Below, one piece after another: positions 1 to 8,438 of a stretch of DNA of 56,216 nt. The stretch is from Bacillota bacterium. GTDB lineage: Bacteria > Bacillota > Limnochordia > DTU080. The stretch covers positions 1 to 56,216 of the forward strand of contig DUQB01000145.1 in the NCBI GenBank assembly GCA_012838035.1, in the 5' to 3' direction. Position numbers and translations under genes: made by a program. Position 1 is the first letter of the stretch; every line of letters begins with the position of its first letter. Under the pieces are notes generated by a model. That model ran no database searches. It saw nothing but the letters and a program-made list of their open reading frames with translations, and was not told the DNA's origin.

Positions 1-254
1 CGTCCAAATGGCAGTCTCGCGGACCAATGCTCGATCTCTCTGTGGAGTTGTCAAGGTACAAACTGCGTTTATCGCTGTCTACTTCACTTTTTGCCTAGTT
101 CACTTTGCGTCTTTCCGAATAACTACAGCACAGCCAGGTTCATACGATACGACCTGTTTGCTAAATTTGGCAAGGTACGCTGAATTTCCTGCAGTAGTCT
201 ATGTGGTCGCATAAAAATTCGGAGGGACAATGCCGCCACAAGCATGCGGAATGA

Positions 255-485
255 CTACTTGGGCAGATAGTCGGCTAACCCGATCGGGATAATGGTCCCC
301 GGTTGTAGGCCGACATCAAGGTAAACCTCCGGATCGCTGGAGTATATGCGACGAATGGAGCCGAGTGATCCGGATACGAGCTCCACTTCCATGGTAACCT
401 GCCCACGTCGAATCATCATGACGGTATGAGCCGACTCGTCATCAGAGAGCAACTCATCCGGAGGCACTATGGTGTAGTAGGTCAT
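255..485 (-). CDS. ylzJ: YlzJ-like protein
   Basis: A 76-residue protein of the YlzJ-like family. The function of the family is unknown; in Bacillus the gene sits between rnjB and tepA next to spoIIIE/ftsK. The start (YYTIVPPDELL), the central VELVSGS stretch and the C-terminal LQPGTIIPIGLADYL match the family pattern as I remember it. There is no signal peptide or membrane segment, so it is probably cytoplasmic. It begins 33 bases after the tepA stop and is probably cotranscribed with it. The 254 bases to its left contain no convincing gene; by synteny ftsK/spoIIIE would be expected just beyond the window edge. Confidence 0.8.
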   Translation of the reverse strand: MTYYTIVPPDELLSDDESAHTVMMIRRGQVTMEVELVSGSLGSIRRIYSSDPEVYLDVGLQPGTIIPIGLADYLPK

Positions 486-518
486 GCAGAATCATCCTTC
501 CCCGACCCGATTAGTCGG

Positions 519-1553
519 CTACGACGGCCAACCCGGCGAGTATGGCGTTATGACGTTTGGCTGAGCATACCCCGGTTGTGCTGCCGGGTAACCATGATAA
601 AGCGGTAATGGCGGCGTTGTCGCAGCCTGACGGGACGCATTCATTCCAGGTGCTTCCGGTTGCAGCGGTTGGTTTTCTCGCTCAGCCGCTTCCTGGAACT
701 CAATCAGTTCATTCAGTCGTTTCATGGCGGCGCCTAGGCCGCCCAACTCATGCATGAGACCTACATTTACCGCTTCGCGACCGACCAACACCGTACCAAT
801 ATCTCGTACCAGCTCCCCGGTACGAAACATCAACTCACGCAGCTTGGCTTCGCTTATTTGCGAGTTGCGCACGATAAAGCTGATCACCCTGTCTTGCATT
901 TTATCCAGGTACTCATAGGTCTGCGGCACGCCGACCACCAATCCTGTCAGACGAATGGGGTGTATGGTAATGGTTGCCGTATCAGCCACGAAGGAATAGG
1001 AGGCTGCGACGGCTATGGGTAGACCGATGGAGTGACCTCCCCCCAACACCAATGATACCGAAGGCTTGGTCAGAGAGCGGACCATCTCGGCTATGGCCAA
1101 GCCGGCTTCAATATCTCCTCCTACCGTGTTTAGTATCAGCAAGACGCCTTTAATTTTGGGGTTCTGCTCTATTGCCACAAGCTGTGGGATAATGTGTTCA
1201 TACTTCGTCGTTTTGTTCTTTGGCGGCAGAAGAGTATGACCTTCCACTTGACCTATGATCGACAGCAAATGAATGCGCGATTCCATCCGCGGCGGCTGTT
1301 GCACTTGCCCTAGTTGCTGCAACAGCTCCTGTGTTGACGGCTTGCCGCTACCTTCCGACTCTTGTTGTGAGTTGGCGATATTCATCTCAGACGAATATGA
1401 CGGACCATGCGCTTGACGCTGAGTCACTTGCGTATCTCCTTTGAGCAGCCGGATAGACTTATGTATCATCTCACTTATGATTGCCTGATCCTGGTCCTTC
1501 GTATGCATGGCCATCAATATTGCGGCGTCCTGCCGGAAAGCTTCACTGTCCAT
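519..1553 (-). CDS. tepA: ClpP-like serine protease, translocation-enhancing protein TepA family
   Basis: TepA family member of the ClpP/crotonase fold. In Bacillus, TepA is linked to protein export and to spore protein degradation. The protease core spans about residues 92-290. The nucleophile is Ser175 in GGGHSIGLP and the likely catalytic His is His198 in ITIHPIR, with [10 protein letters not shown] forming the oxyanion-hole strand. At 344 residues it is about 100 longer than usual: the first 90 residues are a helical, Gln/Ser-rich extension without a recognised domain, and the last 45 are Pro/Tyr/Gly-rich. No start has a good Shine-Dalgarno site, so internal Met57 or Met90 starts are possible. 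It lies directly upstream of ylzJ, the conserved order. Confidence 0.85.
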   Translation of the reverse strand: MDSEAFRQDAAILMAMHTKDQDQAIISEMIHKSIRLLKGDTQVTQRQAHGPSYSSEMNIANSQQESEGSGKPSTQELLQQLGQVQQPPRMESRIHLLSIIGQVEGHTLLPPKNKTTKYEHIIPQLVAIEQNPKIKGVLLILNTVGGDIEAGLAIAEMVRSLTKPSVSLVLGGGHSIGLPIAVAASYSFVADTATITIHPIRLTGLVVGVPQTYEYLDKMQDRVISFIVRNSQISEAKLRELMFRTGELVRDIGTVLVGREAVNVGLMHELGGLGAAMKRLNELIEFQEAAERENQPLQPEAPGMNASRQAATTPPLPLYHGYPAAQPGYAQPNVITPYSPGWPS

Positions 1554-1932
1554 TGAACAGAATGACGCAGGAATCGCCTTCTAAATGGTTAATTCATGTA
1601 GTAAAGCATTTGAGTGCGGTACCACTCTGTGACTACCGCAGTTGCGCCGCTGCATCCGTCTCTATTTGCATCGATGGTTCAGGCAATTTCGGCCATGTGT
1701 CCGTAGGCATGCAGGAACAAGGATAGTAAAGCATAAAAGCCTTTGTGTACAGCGCTACGTACCGGACATGGACCGCATAGACGGATGTGGCATACCGCCA
1801 TGACTGTTGGCGGATCCTTACCCCCATCATGGTACATTCACGATAGAAAGGAGCGTATGTATAGCCCGTTGTTGAGTTGTCGAAGCCCTATTTTAACCGT
1901 ATGAACTCTATGATATCTAAGGAGGCAAATGC
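1554..1932. other. Intergenic region between divergent tepA and the solute-binding protein
   Basis: About 380 bases without a convincing gene. It must hold the promoters for both flanking genes. Two perfect inverted repeats are visible, 1615-1621 with 1634-1640 (TGCGGTA/TACCGCA) and CCGCCA/TGGCGG near 1797-1815; neither has a T run. A perfect 0A-box octamer lies at 1877-1884. I found no clean -35/-10 pair. Confidence 0.6.
1877..1884 (+). promoter_or_regulatory. Possible Spo0A box (TTGTCGAA)
   Basis: An exact match to the 0A-box core, 49 bases upstream of the start codon of the solute-binding protein. An 8-base match is expected about once or twice by chance in a window of this size, so only its position in front of a gene makes it worth recording. 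Confidence 0.25.
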
Positions 1933-3201
1933 ATGAAACGTACATTGATGATTATGGTGCTGACGGCAGCCATGATAGCGCTACCTCTGTTTTCCGTGCA
2001 GGCAAAAGTAGTGCACTTGGCGTATGTCCATTCCGGAGATGCGCTGCAGAATTATCTCATACGGAAAGCCGAAGAGTTCCAAAAGAAAACCGGCATTGAG
2101 GTAGAGGTCGTTGTCGGCGACCAGAACAAACTCAAGGTGATGATGGCCGGCGGGGTAGAGCCTGATGCATTTGAGCTGCCCGATTTCGACTATCTGCAAA
2201 CGCAGGGTTATTATGCTCCCATTATGCCCCTCCTCGAACGCGATGGATTGGTCAAGGCGTTTAACCCCATCCTACTGGATAGAATGACCGCTGCCGACGG
2301 CGTATTGTATAAGGTGCCGGCAGGCATCGCCAGCGTCATCGGCTTCTTTAACCGTACGATGTTCCAGGAGGCAGGCGTAGCCGACCCGCTGCAATTAGGT
2401 AAAAACTACGATTGGGAAAGCGTTATCACCATGGGTAAAAAGCTTACCCGCGACCTGAACGGCGACGGTTTAATGGATACCTACGGCGTAGATCGCCCTT
2501 GGGGATACTGGCGTCGTGCCGTAGCGCAAGCCGGCGGCGATTTCTACGAATACAACGAGATAGGTCAACCCGTGAAGAGCTTGTGGAACACGGAACCGAT
2601 GGAGCAAGCCCTCACCTTCGTACACCGGATATGGGCGGAAGGAATTACGCCATGGCAGCATTCCGCTCCCAGACCGGAGCAGGACTTCTACTTCTGGAAC
2701 GGCGGTACTGGTATTGATATCGTAGACAGCACGGGCATCATCGGCCCTTATCTCAAGAACGTCGATTGGGATTGGGACATGACCCTTCTTCCGGCCGGTC
2801 CGGCTGGTCCTATCGCCAGTGGTGCAGGCGGTTACGGTCCTATGATCTTCGCCTCCACAAAGAATCTGGATGCCACTTGGGAATGGGTGAAGTTCGCCTA
2901 TATGGACCGCGACAACTTGCGCGAATATATGTTGGATGTGGGCGTCATCCCCGCTTATGCCAACGTACAGAGAGATTATGCTCAGCTGGCGGGCATTGCG
3001 AACAAAAACTTCAACGCTATTTTCGAAGCTTTGAACTACCTGCCGCCTAAGTCTTACGGCGTAATACCGGCAGAGCTTGCTCCACGCAGCGTCAATGTAA
3101 ACGCGGCGCTCCTAGGCCAGCAACCAGTCAGACAGTTCCTCGAGGACCTGCATAATAGAATGCAGTCCATTATCGACGATCTGATCAAGGCCACTCCGTA
3201 A
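1933..3201 (+). CDS. ABC transporter extracellular solute-binding protein, family 1 (sugar type)
   Basis: A 422-residue periplasmic-binding-type protein of the family-1 (oligosaccharide) class. It has a Sec signal peptide (about residues 1-24, cleavage after VQA) and then the typical opening of the class, HLAYVHSGD...KAEEFQKKTGIEVEVV. A DLNGDGLMDTYG loop of the kind common in sugar-binding proteins lies near residue 180. There is no lipobox Cys, which is unusual for a monoderm Firmicute binding protein. The start is well fixed by ctaaggagg seven bases before the ATG. No permease or ATPase gene is adjacent, so it is an orphan here. It is oriented opposite to its neighbours and closed by its own terminator. 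A link to the BNR_4 protein next door is inference. Confidence 0.9.
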   Translation: MKRTLMIMVLTAAMIALPLFSVQAKVVHLAYVHSGDALQNYLIRKAEEFQKKTGIEVEVVVGDQNKLKVMMAGGVEPDAFELPDFDYLQTQGYYAPIMPLLERDGLVKAFNPILLDRMTAADGVLYKVPAGIASVIGFFNRTMFQEAGVADPLQLGKNYDWESVITMGKKLTRDLNGDGLMDTYGVDRPWGYWRRAVAQAGGDFYEYNEIGQPVKSLWNTEPMEQALTFVHRIWAEGITPWQHSAPRPEQDFYFWNGGTGIDIVDSTGIIGPYLKNVDWDWDMTLLPAGPAGPIASGAGGYGPMIFASTKNLDATWEWVKFAYMDRDNLREYMLDVGVIPAYANVQRDYAQLAGIANKNFNAIFEALNYLPPKSYGVIPAELAPRSVNVNAALLGQQPVRQFLEDLHNRMQSIIDDLIKATP

Positions 3202-3215
3202 TTGCTGATAGCAAG

Positions 3216-3252
3216 GGAGGCTGTCCGCAAGATTGGGACAGCCTCCTTTTTT
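3216..3252 (+). terminator. Rho-independent terminator of the solute-binding protein gene
   Basis: Perfect 11-bp stem GGAGGCTGTCC/GGACAGCCTCC (3216-3226 with 3236-3246), 9-base loop, followed by six T. Confidence 0.92.
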
Positions 3253-3297
3253 CCTATCTATCAACGAGTAGAAGGCGCATTACGTCACCGAAACGCG

Positions 3298-5865
3298 CTA
3301 CTTCACCAGGCGGAAGTTGCGGATCTCAATTGTTCCTGCCGCTCCAATGCTGGTTAAGTTAAACTGCTTCAGATCCGACGGCGCCTCAATAATATATTCC
3401 CGCCACTGGTTATCAAACGCAAGTTCCTGTTCCTCTACGCCCTCCAGGTGCGTGACACGCATCGTCAGCTGCCGGTTGGCCGGTTGAACGGCACGACCTT
3501 CAAATCGGATCGCCCAGTAACTCTCACTGGAGTCAAACTTCAGCGTCACCCCGGCGGCCCCCATGCGGTTGCCGAAACGCAAATGCCAGCTGGTGTTTGT
3601 CTGTTCAGCCTCTACATCGATTTTCATCGCGTTGCTGAACAGCGCAGCGAGATCCGCCTCCACCTCAGCGGCTGAGACGAGTTCCACCAAGAGCTCCAGC
3701 GTTGCGTGCTGAGGTAAGTCTACCTGCTGATGCCAAGACCGATAACCTGCCTTCTTTACAACTAATGACGCTTGGTCCACGTACATGCCGTCGAGAACGG
3801 CTCTGCCGTCCGCATCAGTCACGGCTTTTACAGGGCCGACGGAAAGGGCGACTCCTGCCAGTGCGTTGCCTTGCTGATCCACCACACGTTCGGCAATGCG
3901 TCCCGGTGTGCCGTCATAGGTGGGCGCATCCGGATATACCCCGGCCGCGAAGTCCTCTGACGCAGCCAACTGCCAAGTTTTTCCGAGATCGGCAGACGTA
4001 AGCACCGCCCGATACTGGTACACCGGCGTTTCGAAGTTGTACTCACCCACGTTGGAGCGGAAATTGTAGGAGAGATACAGACGTCCGTTTTTATCCAGGC
4101 TCAGCTTGTGGTAGAAGATGCTGTAGGTGGGTACAGGCGGCACTACCAGCACCTGAGCGTCGCTCCACGGCTCACCGGCAGGCTTTTGCTGATACGCAAG
4201 CGCGCCGTAAAGCCGGCCGTCAAAATAAACCTCCTTATTCTGGCGCCATTGTCTGTAGGCGATGTGCAACGTGTCATCCGCGTCGCATAGAAACGCCAAA
4301 TAGGTCTGACGCCCCCGCTCCGGTCCGCCGATACTGCCGGCAAAGCCGGTCTGCAATACGGCGACGGGCTCAGTCCATTCCGCAGTGCTATATGGGGCTG
4401 TTGACTGCGCATAGTAGAAGTTGGCGCCATGCGCGCCGCTGATCACATGCAGGTAGCCCTTGCTGTCCATCACAATACCCGGCGTATTATGTCCGTCGTT
4501 TACCGGATGCCCGTAAGCCAGCAAAACCTTATCTACAATTTTCTTGCTCTGCAGGTCAAAAGTAGCCACATAGGTGGGCGCCCCCGGGTATACTACGTTG
4601 GGATCGGTGGCTTCCGCCCAGGTGATGAAGGCTTTATCGACGCCGGATGCGGCAAAGGAAGCACCACCTGAATGTTGGGACGGAGGTAGGGCATCTGCCG
4701 TTACAAGCACGGGTTCAGGAATTGTCAGCCCGCCGGCGGCTTTCATGGGTTGCAGTACATAAAGGTAATTGTAGCTGCCATACTCAGCAGGATGATTTTG
4801 TCGCAAGCTGTATATGGCAATGAGCGGAGGCCGGTTCATCGTGCCGTGTCCCGAACGTTGCTCAATCTGCGTCGTGCCGTTCGGCAATTCATAGCACTGA
4901 AATGTTTCGCCATAATCGGGCGAGTAAAGCAGCAGATTGATCTCCTTGCCGTCTCTCAACCGGATGCGTACCAGGGTGTACATGTCGTCATCCGCGTCAA
5001 ACACCACCGCGGCGCCGTTCCAACCGCCGCCTCTCACATAACGGTCAAAATAAGGATAGGCTGCTTTTACCGCTGCGGTAAAATCGAGTTCGACCCAGCG
5101 ATTGTGCCGCAGTGTTTGAATATAACCTGTCTCATCGAGATCGTCGGTCCTGTAGCGAATATAAGGTCGGTTGTATTTGTCAAAAGTGACTTCGTTGCGC
5201 GTATACCACGGATGGTAATCAAACAGCGCTTCCTCGTGCTGAAACGGCTTGAGCACGATAGGAGTAATGCTTCCAGCCACAGGGAACAACTCTTTCAGTT
5301 GATAAGCTTGAGTGAACTCCTCTTCCGTCATCATCCGCAAGGTGATGTTGTCATAGTATGATATTCCGACGTTGCCCACCCCGCTGTAGACGAGTAAAGT
5401 GATATGGGTCGTACCAGCCGGCGCTTGCTTCGAGGTGTTGATGGTCCGCCATTCCCCGACTGCCGTTTCACTGATCATCGAGGTATCGATGCGTTGGCCG
5501 CGATTGTCCCAAAACTCCAGATAGAACTGAGACAGGCCTGCTTCACTGTATACATCCGCCGATGCGATATACACCATGCCCGGAGATGCCGGGATTCGCG
5601 CACTGCGCAAACCCACACTGCCGTCAGTAAACCGATCGATGATCTTTACGCTGTGCTTTCCGTCAATAGCTCGGCCATCCGCTATCTCGATAGTGCTGCC
5701 CATCGACCCCAAACCGAACGGAGTAGGCCAACCAACAGGATAACCGCCTACTGCAGTACCTTCTTCAAAGCTGAAGTTGGGCACGACTACCTCAGCCGCG
5801 GATAGCGGTAACGTGAACAATAACGCTAACAACATTACCAACACGCGTGTCACTACATTCGTCAC
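3298..5865 (-). CDS. Secreted BNR_4-family protein, putative polysaccharide lyase or glycosidase
   Basis: An 855-residue secreted multidomain protein. A signal peptide (about 1-23, cleavage after SAA) is followed by a carbohydrate-binding-like beta-sandwich (about 25-178). The central seven-bladed propeller-like region (about 205-620) is of the BNR_4 type, with the signature HNTPGIVMDSKGYLHV...GAHG near 459-480 that is shared with ulvan-lyase-related families. A carboxypeptidase-regulatory-like fold (about 650-725, DADGRAVL) and a C-terminal beta-sandwich complete it. GTG start with aagggaggt seven bases upstream. Substrate and reaction are not determinable: BNR_4 includes polysaccharide lyases and proteins without known activity. 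It faces the solute-binding protein gene convergently. Confidence 0.75.
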   Translation of the reverse strand: MTNVVTRVLVMLLALLFTLPLSAAEVVVPNFSFEEGTAVGGYPVGWPTPFGLGSMGSTIEIADGRAIDGKHSVKIIDRFTDGSVGLRSARIPASPGMVYIASADVYSEAGLSQFYLEFWDNRGQRIDTSMISETAVGEWRTINTSKQAPAGTTHITLLVYSGVGNVGISYYDNITLRMMTEEEFTQAYQLKELFPVAGSITPIVLKPFQHEEALFDYHPWYTRNEVTFDKYNRPYIRYRTDDLDETGYIQTLRHNRWVELDFTAAVKAAYPYFDRYVRGGGWNGAAVVFDADDDMYTLVRIRLRDGKEINLLLYSPDYGETFQCYELPNGTTQIEQRSGHGTMNRPPLIAIYSLRQNHPAEYGSYNYLYVLQPMKAAGGLTIPEPVLVTADALPPSQHSGGASFAASGVDKAFITWAEATDPNVVYPGAPTYVATFDLQSKKIVDKVLLAYGHPVNDGHNTPGIVMDSKGYLHVISGAHGANFYYAQSTAPYSTAEWTEPVAVLQTGFAGSIGGPERGRQTYLAFLCDADDTLHIAYRQWRQNKEVYFDGRLYGALAYQQKPAGEPWSDAQVLVVPPVPTYSIFYHKLSLDKNGRLYLSYNFRSNVGEYNFETPVYQYRAVLTSADLGKTWQLAASEDFAAGVYPDAPTYDGTPGRIAERVVDQQGNALAGVALSVGPVKAVTDADGRAVLDGMYVDQASLVVKKAGYRSWHQQVDLPQHATLELLVELVSAAEVEADLAALFSNAMKIDVEAEQTNTSWHLRFGNRMGAAGVTLKFDSSESYWAIRFEGRAVQPANRQLTMRVTHLEGVEEQELAFDNQWREYIIEAPSDLKQFNLTSIGAAGTIEIRNFRLVK

Positions 5866-6025
5866 TTTGGAACCTCCCTTATAGTACCTCCGATACCTTT
5901 AAGTAGGAGTCAATTCGCCTCTTCGCTGCAGATTACCTCCCCATAGTAATTGCCGACTTCGTTATTTTTCTAGGATTGGACCAGGTAGATCACTGCAGCA
6001 ACGTACCATACGAGCCATGTGCCTT

Positions 6026-6073
6026 AAAACAGAAAAGGCGGCATGCGGCTCGGATTCCGAGCAGCAGCCGCCT
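6026..6073 (-). terminator. Rho-independent terminator downstream of rnjB
   Basis: On the minus strand AGGCGGC (6067-6073) pairs with GCCGCCT (6036-6042), with further pairing of CTCGG/CCGAG inside, followed by TTTTCTGTTTT. It begins 27 bases after the rnjB stop. Confidence 0.85.
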
Positions 6074-6099
6074 AAAGCGAGAGCCGGCAAAACGGACTG

Positions 6100-7752
6100 T
6101 TAGTTTTCCATCACCACGGGCAAGATCATGGGACGCCGCCTGGTTCGCTCCCACAAGAAGCTGGAGAGCACTTCACGCACCTGATTCTTGACCATGCTCC
6201 ACTCGCTCAAATCTCTCTCCGCGCAAGCCTCCAAAGTCTCCACCACTTTGGCTTTAACCTCTTCAATCATCGTTTCGGATTCCTTCATATACACAAACCC
6301 GCGAGACACAATTTCCGGACCGCTGACCACTACGCCGGTCTGCTTACTGATGCCGACAACCACTACCAGAATGCCGTCTTGGGCCAGCTGCTGACGATCG
6401 CGGAGTACAACGGTGCCTACATCGCCGACGCCTAAGCCGTCCACCATTACCGAACCGGCTTCCACCTTAGCCGTTTTACGGATACTTTTGGCGTTCATCT
6501 CGATCATATCGCCAATATCGGTCAAAATAATGTTTTCTTTGGGAATACCTACTTGCTCCGCCAGCCTGGCATGGTGCACCAACATCCGGTACTCGCCGTG
6601 AATGGGGATAAAGTAACGCGGTTGTGTCAGGTTGAGCATTAGCTTTAACTCCTCCTGACTCGCGTGACCCGAAACATGGACGCCGGATACGGAGTGATAG
6701 ATGACGTGGGCGCCTTGTCGGAACAAATGATTGATGGTTTTGCCAATTAACCGCTCATTGCCCGGAATCGGCGAAGCGCTGATAATCACCGTGTCGCCCG
6801 ATTCAATCTCTATTTTGCGGTGCTCCGCCATGGCCATACGCGTTAAAGCGGCCATAGGTTCGCCTTGACTACCTGTAGAGATGATGACGATCCGCTCAGG
6901 ATCATATGCATCGACGTCGGCTACATCAACCAGCAAATTGTCGGGAACTGTGAGGTATCCCAAGCGCGATGCAATGGCTACGTTGTTAATCATACTGCGG
7001 CCGACAACACACACTTTCCGGTTAAAACGCACTGCCGCATCCATAATCTGCTGAATGCGATGCACATTGGAAGCGAACGTAGCCACGACAATGCGTCCTT
7101 TGGCGCGAGAGAACGCTTCCATAAATGTTTCTCCCACCACTTTTTCCGAGAGAGTGAAACCAGGGCGTTCCGCATTGGTACTATCGGAAAGCAGGCACAA
7201 AACCCCTTTAGCGCCAAGTTCCGCCAACTTCTGCAGATCGGTGACCTGCCCATTGATGGGCGTATGATCGATCTTGAAGTCGGTGGCGTATAACAGAGTA
7301 CCTACCGGCGAATGTACGGCAATGGCCACTACATCGGCCAAGCTATGGTTCACATGGATAAACTCAAAGGTCAGAGCGCCTAGTTCCAGTCGCGTGTTTT
7401 CATCGATTTCGCGTAACTCCACGCTATTGCGGATGCGATGCTCCTCCAGCTTCCCCTCAACTAATCCCAAGGTCAGTCGGGTACCGTACACCGGCACGTT
7501 GATTTTCCGCAGGACATGGGGCAATGCGCCCACATGGTCCTCGTGCGCATGGGAGAGGATGATCGCGCGAATCCGATCGCGGTTTTCCTCCAAGTAGCTG
7601 ATATCCGGGATGACCAAGTCGACGCCGAGCATCTCTTCTTCGGGGAACATGCCGCCGCAATCCAAGACCACGAGGTCCTCACCATATCCGACAACCCACA
7701 TGTTCTTACCAAACTCACCAACACCGCCAAGCGGCACCAAAACCAAATTCAT
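6100..7752 (-). CDS. rnjB: Ribonuclease J
   Basis: Metallo-beta-lactamase/beta-CASP RNase J, a 5'-3' exonuclease and endonuclease acting in mRNA decay and rRNA maturation. The zinc motif HAHEDHVGA lies at about residues 68-76, the YATDFKIDH ligand region near 160, the LSDSTNAERPG segment follows, and the beta-CASP C-motif region HVSGHAS is near 365. About 550 residues is the normal length. The ATG at 7752 has AAGGA seven bases upstream; a GTG at 7767 with a more distant gaggtgg is the alternative. Its place between the dapA region and tepA matches B. subtilis ymfA (rnjB). It has its own terminator. Confidence 0.95.
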   Translation of the reverse strand: MNLVLVPLGGVGEFGKNMWVVGYGEDLVVLDCGGMFPEEEMLGVDLVIPDISYLEENRDRIRAIILSHAHEDHVGALPHVLRKINVPVYGTRLTLGLVEGKLEEHRIRNSVELREIDENTRLELGALTFEFIHVNHSLADVVAIAVHSPVGTLLYATDFKIDHTPINGQVTDLQKLAELGAKGVLCLLSDSTNAERPGFTLSEKVVGETFMEAFSRAKGRIVVATFASNVHRIQQIMDAAVRFNRKVCVVGRSMINNVAIASRLGYLTVPDNLLVDVADVDAYDPERIVIISTGSQGEPMAALTRMAMAEHRKIEIESGDTVIISASPIPGNERLIGKTINHLFRQGAHVIYHSVSGVHVSGHASQEELKLMLNLTQPRYFIPIHGEYRMLVHHARLAEQVGIPKENIILTDIGDMIEMNAKSIRKTAKVEAGSVMVDGLGVGDVGTVVLRDRQQLAQDGILVVVVGISKQTGVVVSGPEIVSRGFVYMKESETMIEEVKAKVVETLEACAERDLSEWSMVKNQVREVLSSFLWERTRRRPMILPVVMEN

Positions 7753-7767
7753 TTTTGCGTCCTTCAC

Positions 7768-8438
7768 TAAACAAAAACCACCTCATCAAAATATTTGCCG
7801 ATAATTGCTTCAACACATGGGATAGATCGCAGTCCAGGTATGCTTAAAACAAGGCTGCACGCGCTAACAGCATGCCGCCTAAAGTTCAGAAACACATGCG
7901 CTAAGGCATCGATGCGCCGGTAAAACAAGCCCTTACGGCATCAATACGCAGTATAGTCATGTCAGCAGATACCACCGGGCTCAGACCGCCGTTGAGGAGA
8001 ACAGGCCCAACTTGAGCTTGTGAGCAACCGACTCGCAGACAACAGTATTCCCTATGTATAACAAAAGCTCTCCTGCATTACAAGATATGTGTCGTGAGCG
8101 GCAAATGCCCCACAAAGCGTTTCCGCTCTACTCGGGAGAGGTTTGGCTGGACGGCCGACTAGGAAGCGTGAGAAAAGCATTGCCGTCGTTACGTATTATG
8201 CTGCGCGGAAATGGCTGTGCGCCACATATCGGACAGTACTTATCATAGCACATTGGTATTCACTATGGTTACTGATGTCGGCTCTTTCTACATCACGCAG
8301 CAACCACCAGGGATGGTCCACAGGTACTGCGACCTGGGCGGCCCTGGTGGATTACATGCGAGAATGCGAGTTGAGAGAACATGCCGACACTGTGCTTTGT
8401 GGACGGTTGTATGCTAAGTAGGTAAGCCTAGCACCGTA
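7768..8438. other. Intergenic region between carB-dapF and rnjB
   Basis: 670 bases with no recognisable gene on either strand. The short open frames (for example 8143-8421 plus) have no family resemblance or ribosome binding site. No clear terminator follows the carB-dapF stop. On the minus strand, gaggtgg upstream of rnjB is the only clear signal. It may be decayed coding sequence, but I cannot identify any. Confidence 0.6.

Noticed and set aside
8-214. 68-codon open frame at the left edge
   Set aside because: No ribosome binding site, no family resemblance, and it lies where the conserved order predicts only the gap before ftsK/spoIIIE.
1856-1903. 15-codon open frame with aaaggag upstream, before the solute-binding protein
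   Set aside because: The spacing to the ATG is only three bases and the peptide has no leader-peptide features such as repeated regulatory codons.
4750-5361. 203-codon open frame on the plus strand
   Set aside because: Antisense to the BNR_4 gene, no domain or ribosome binding site.
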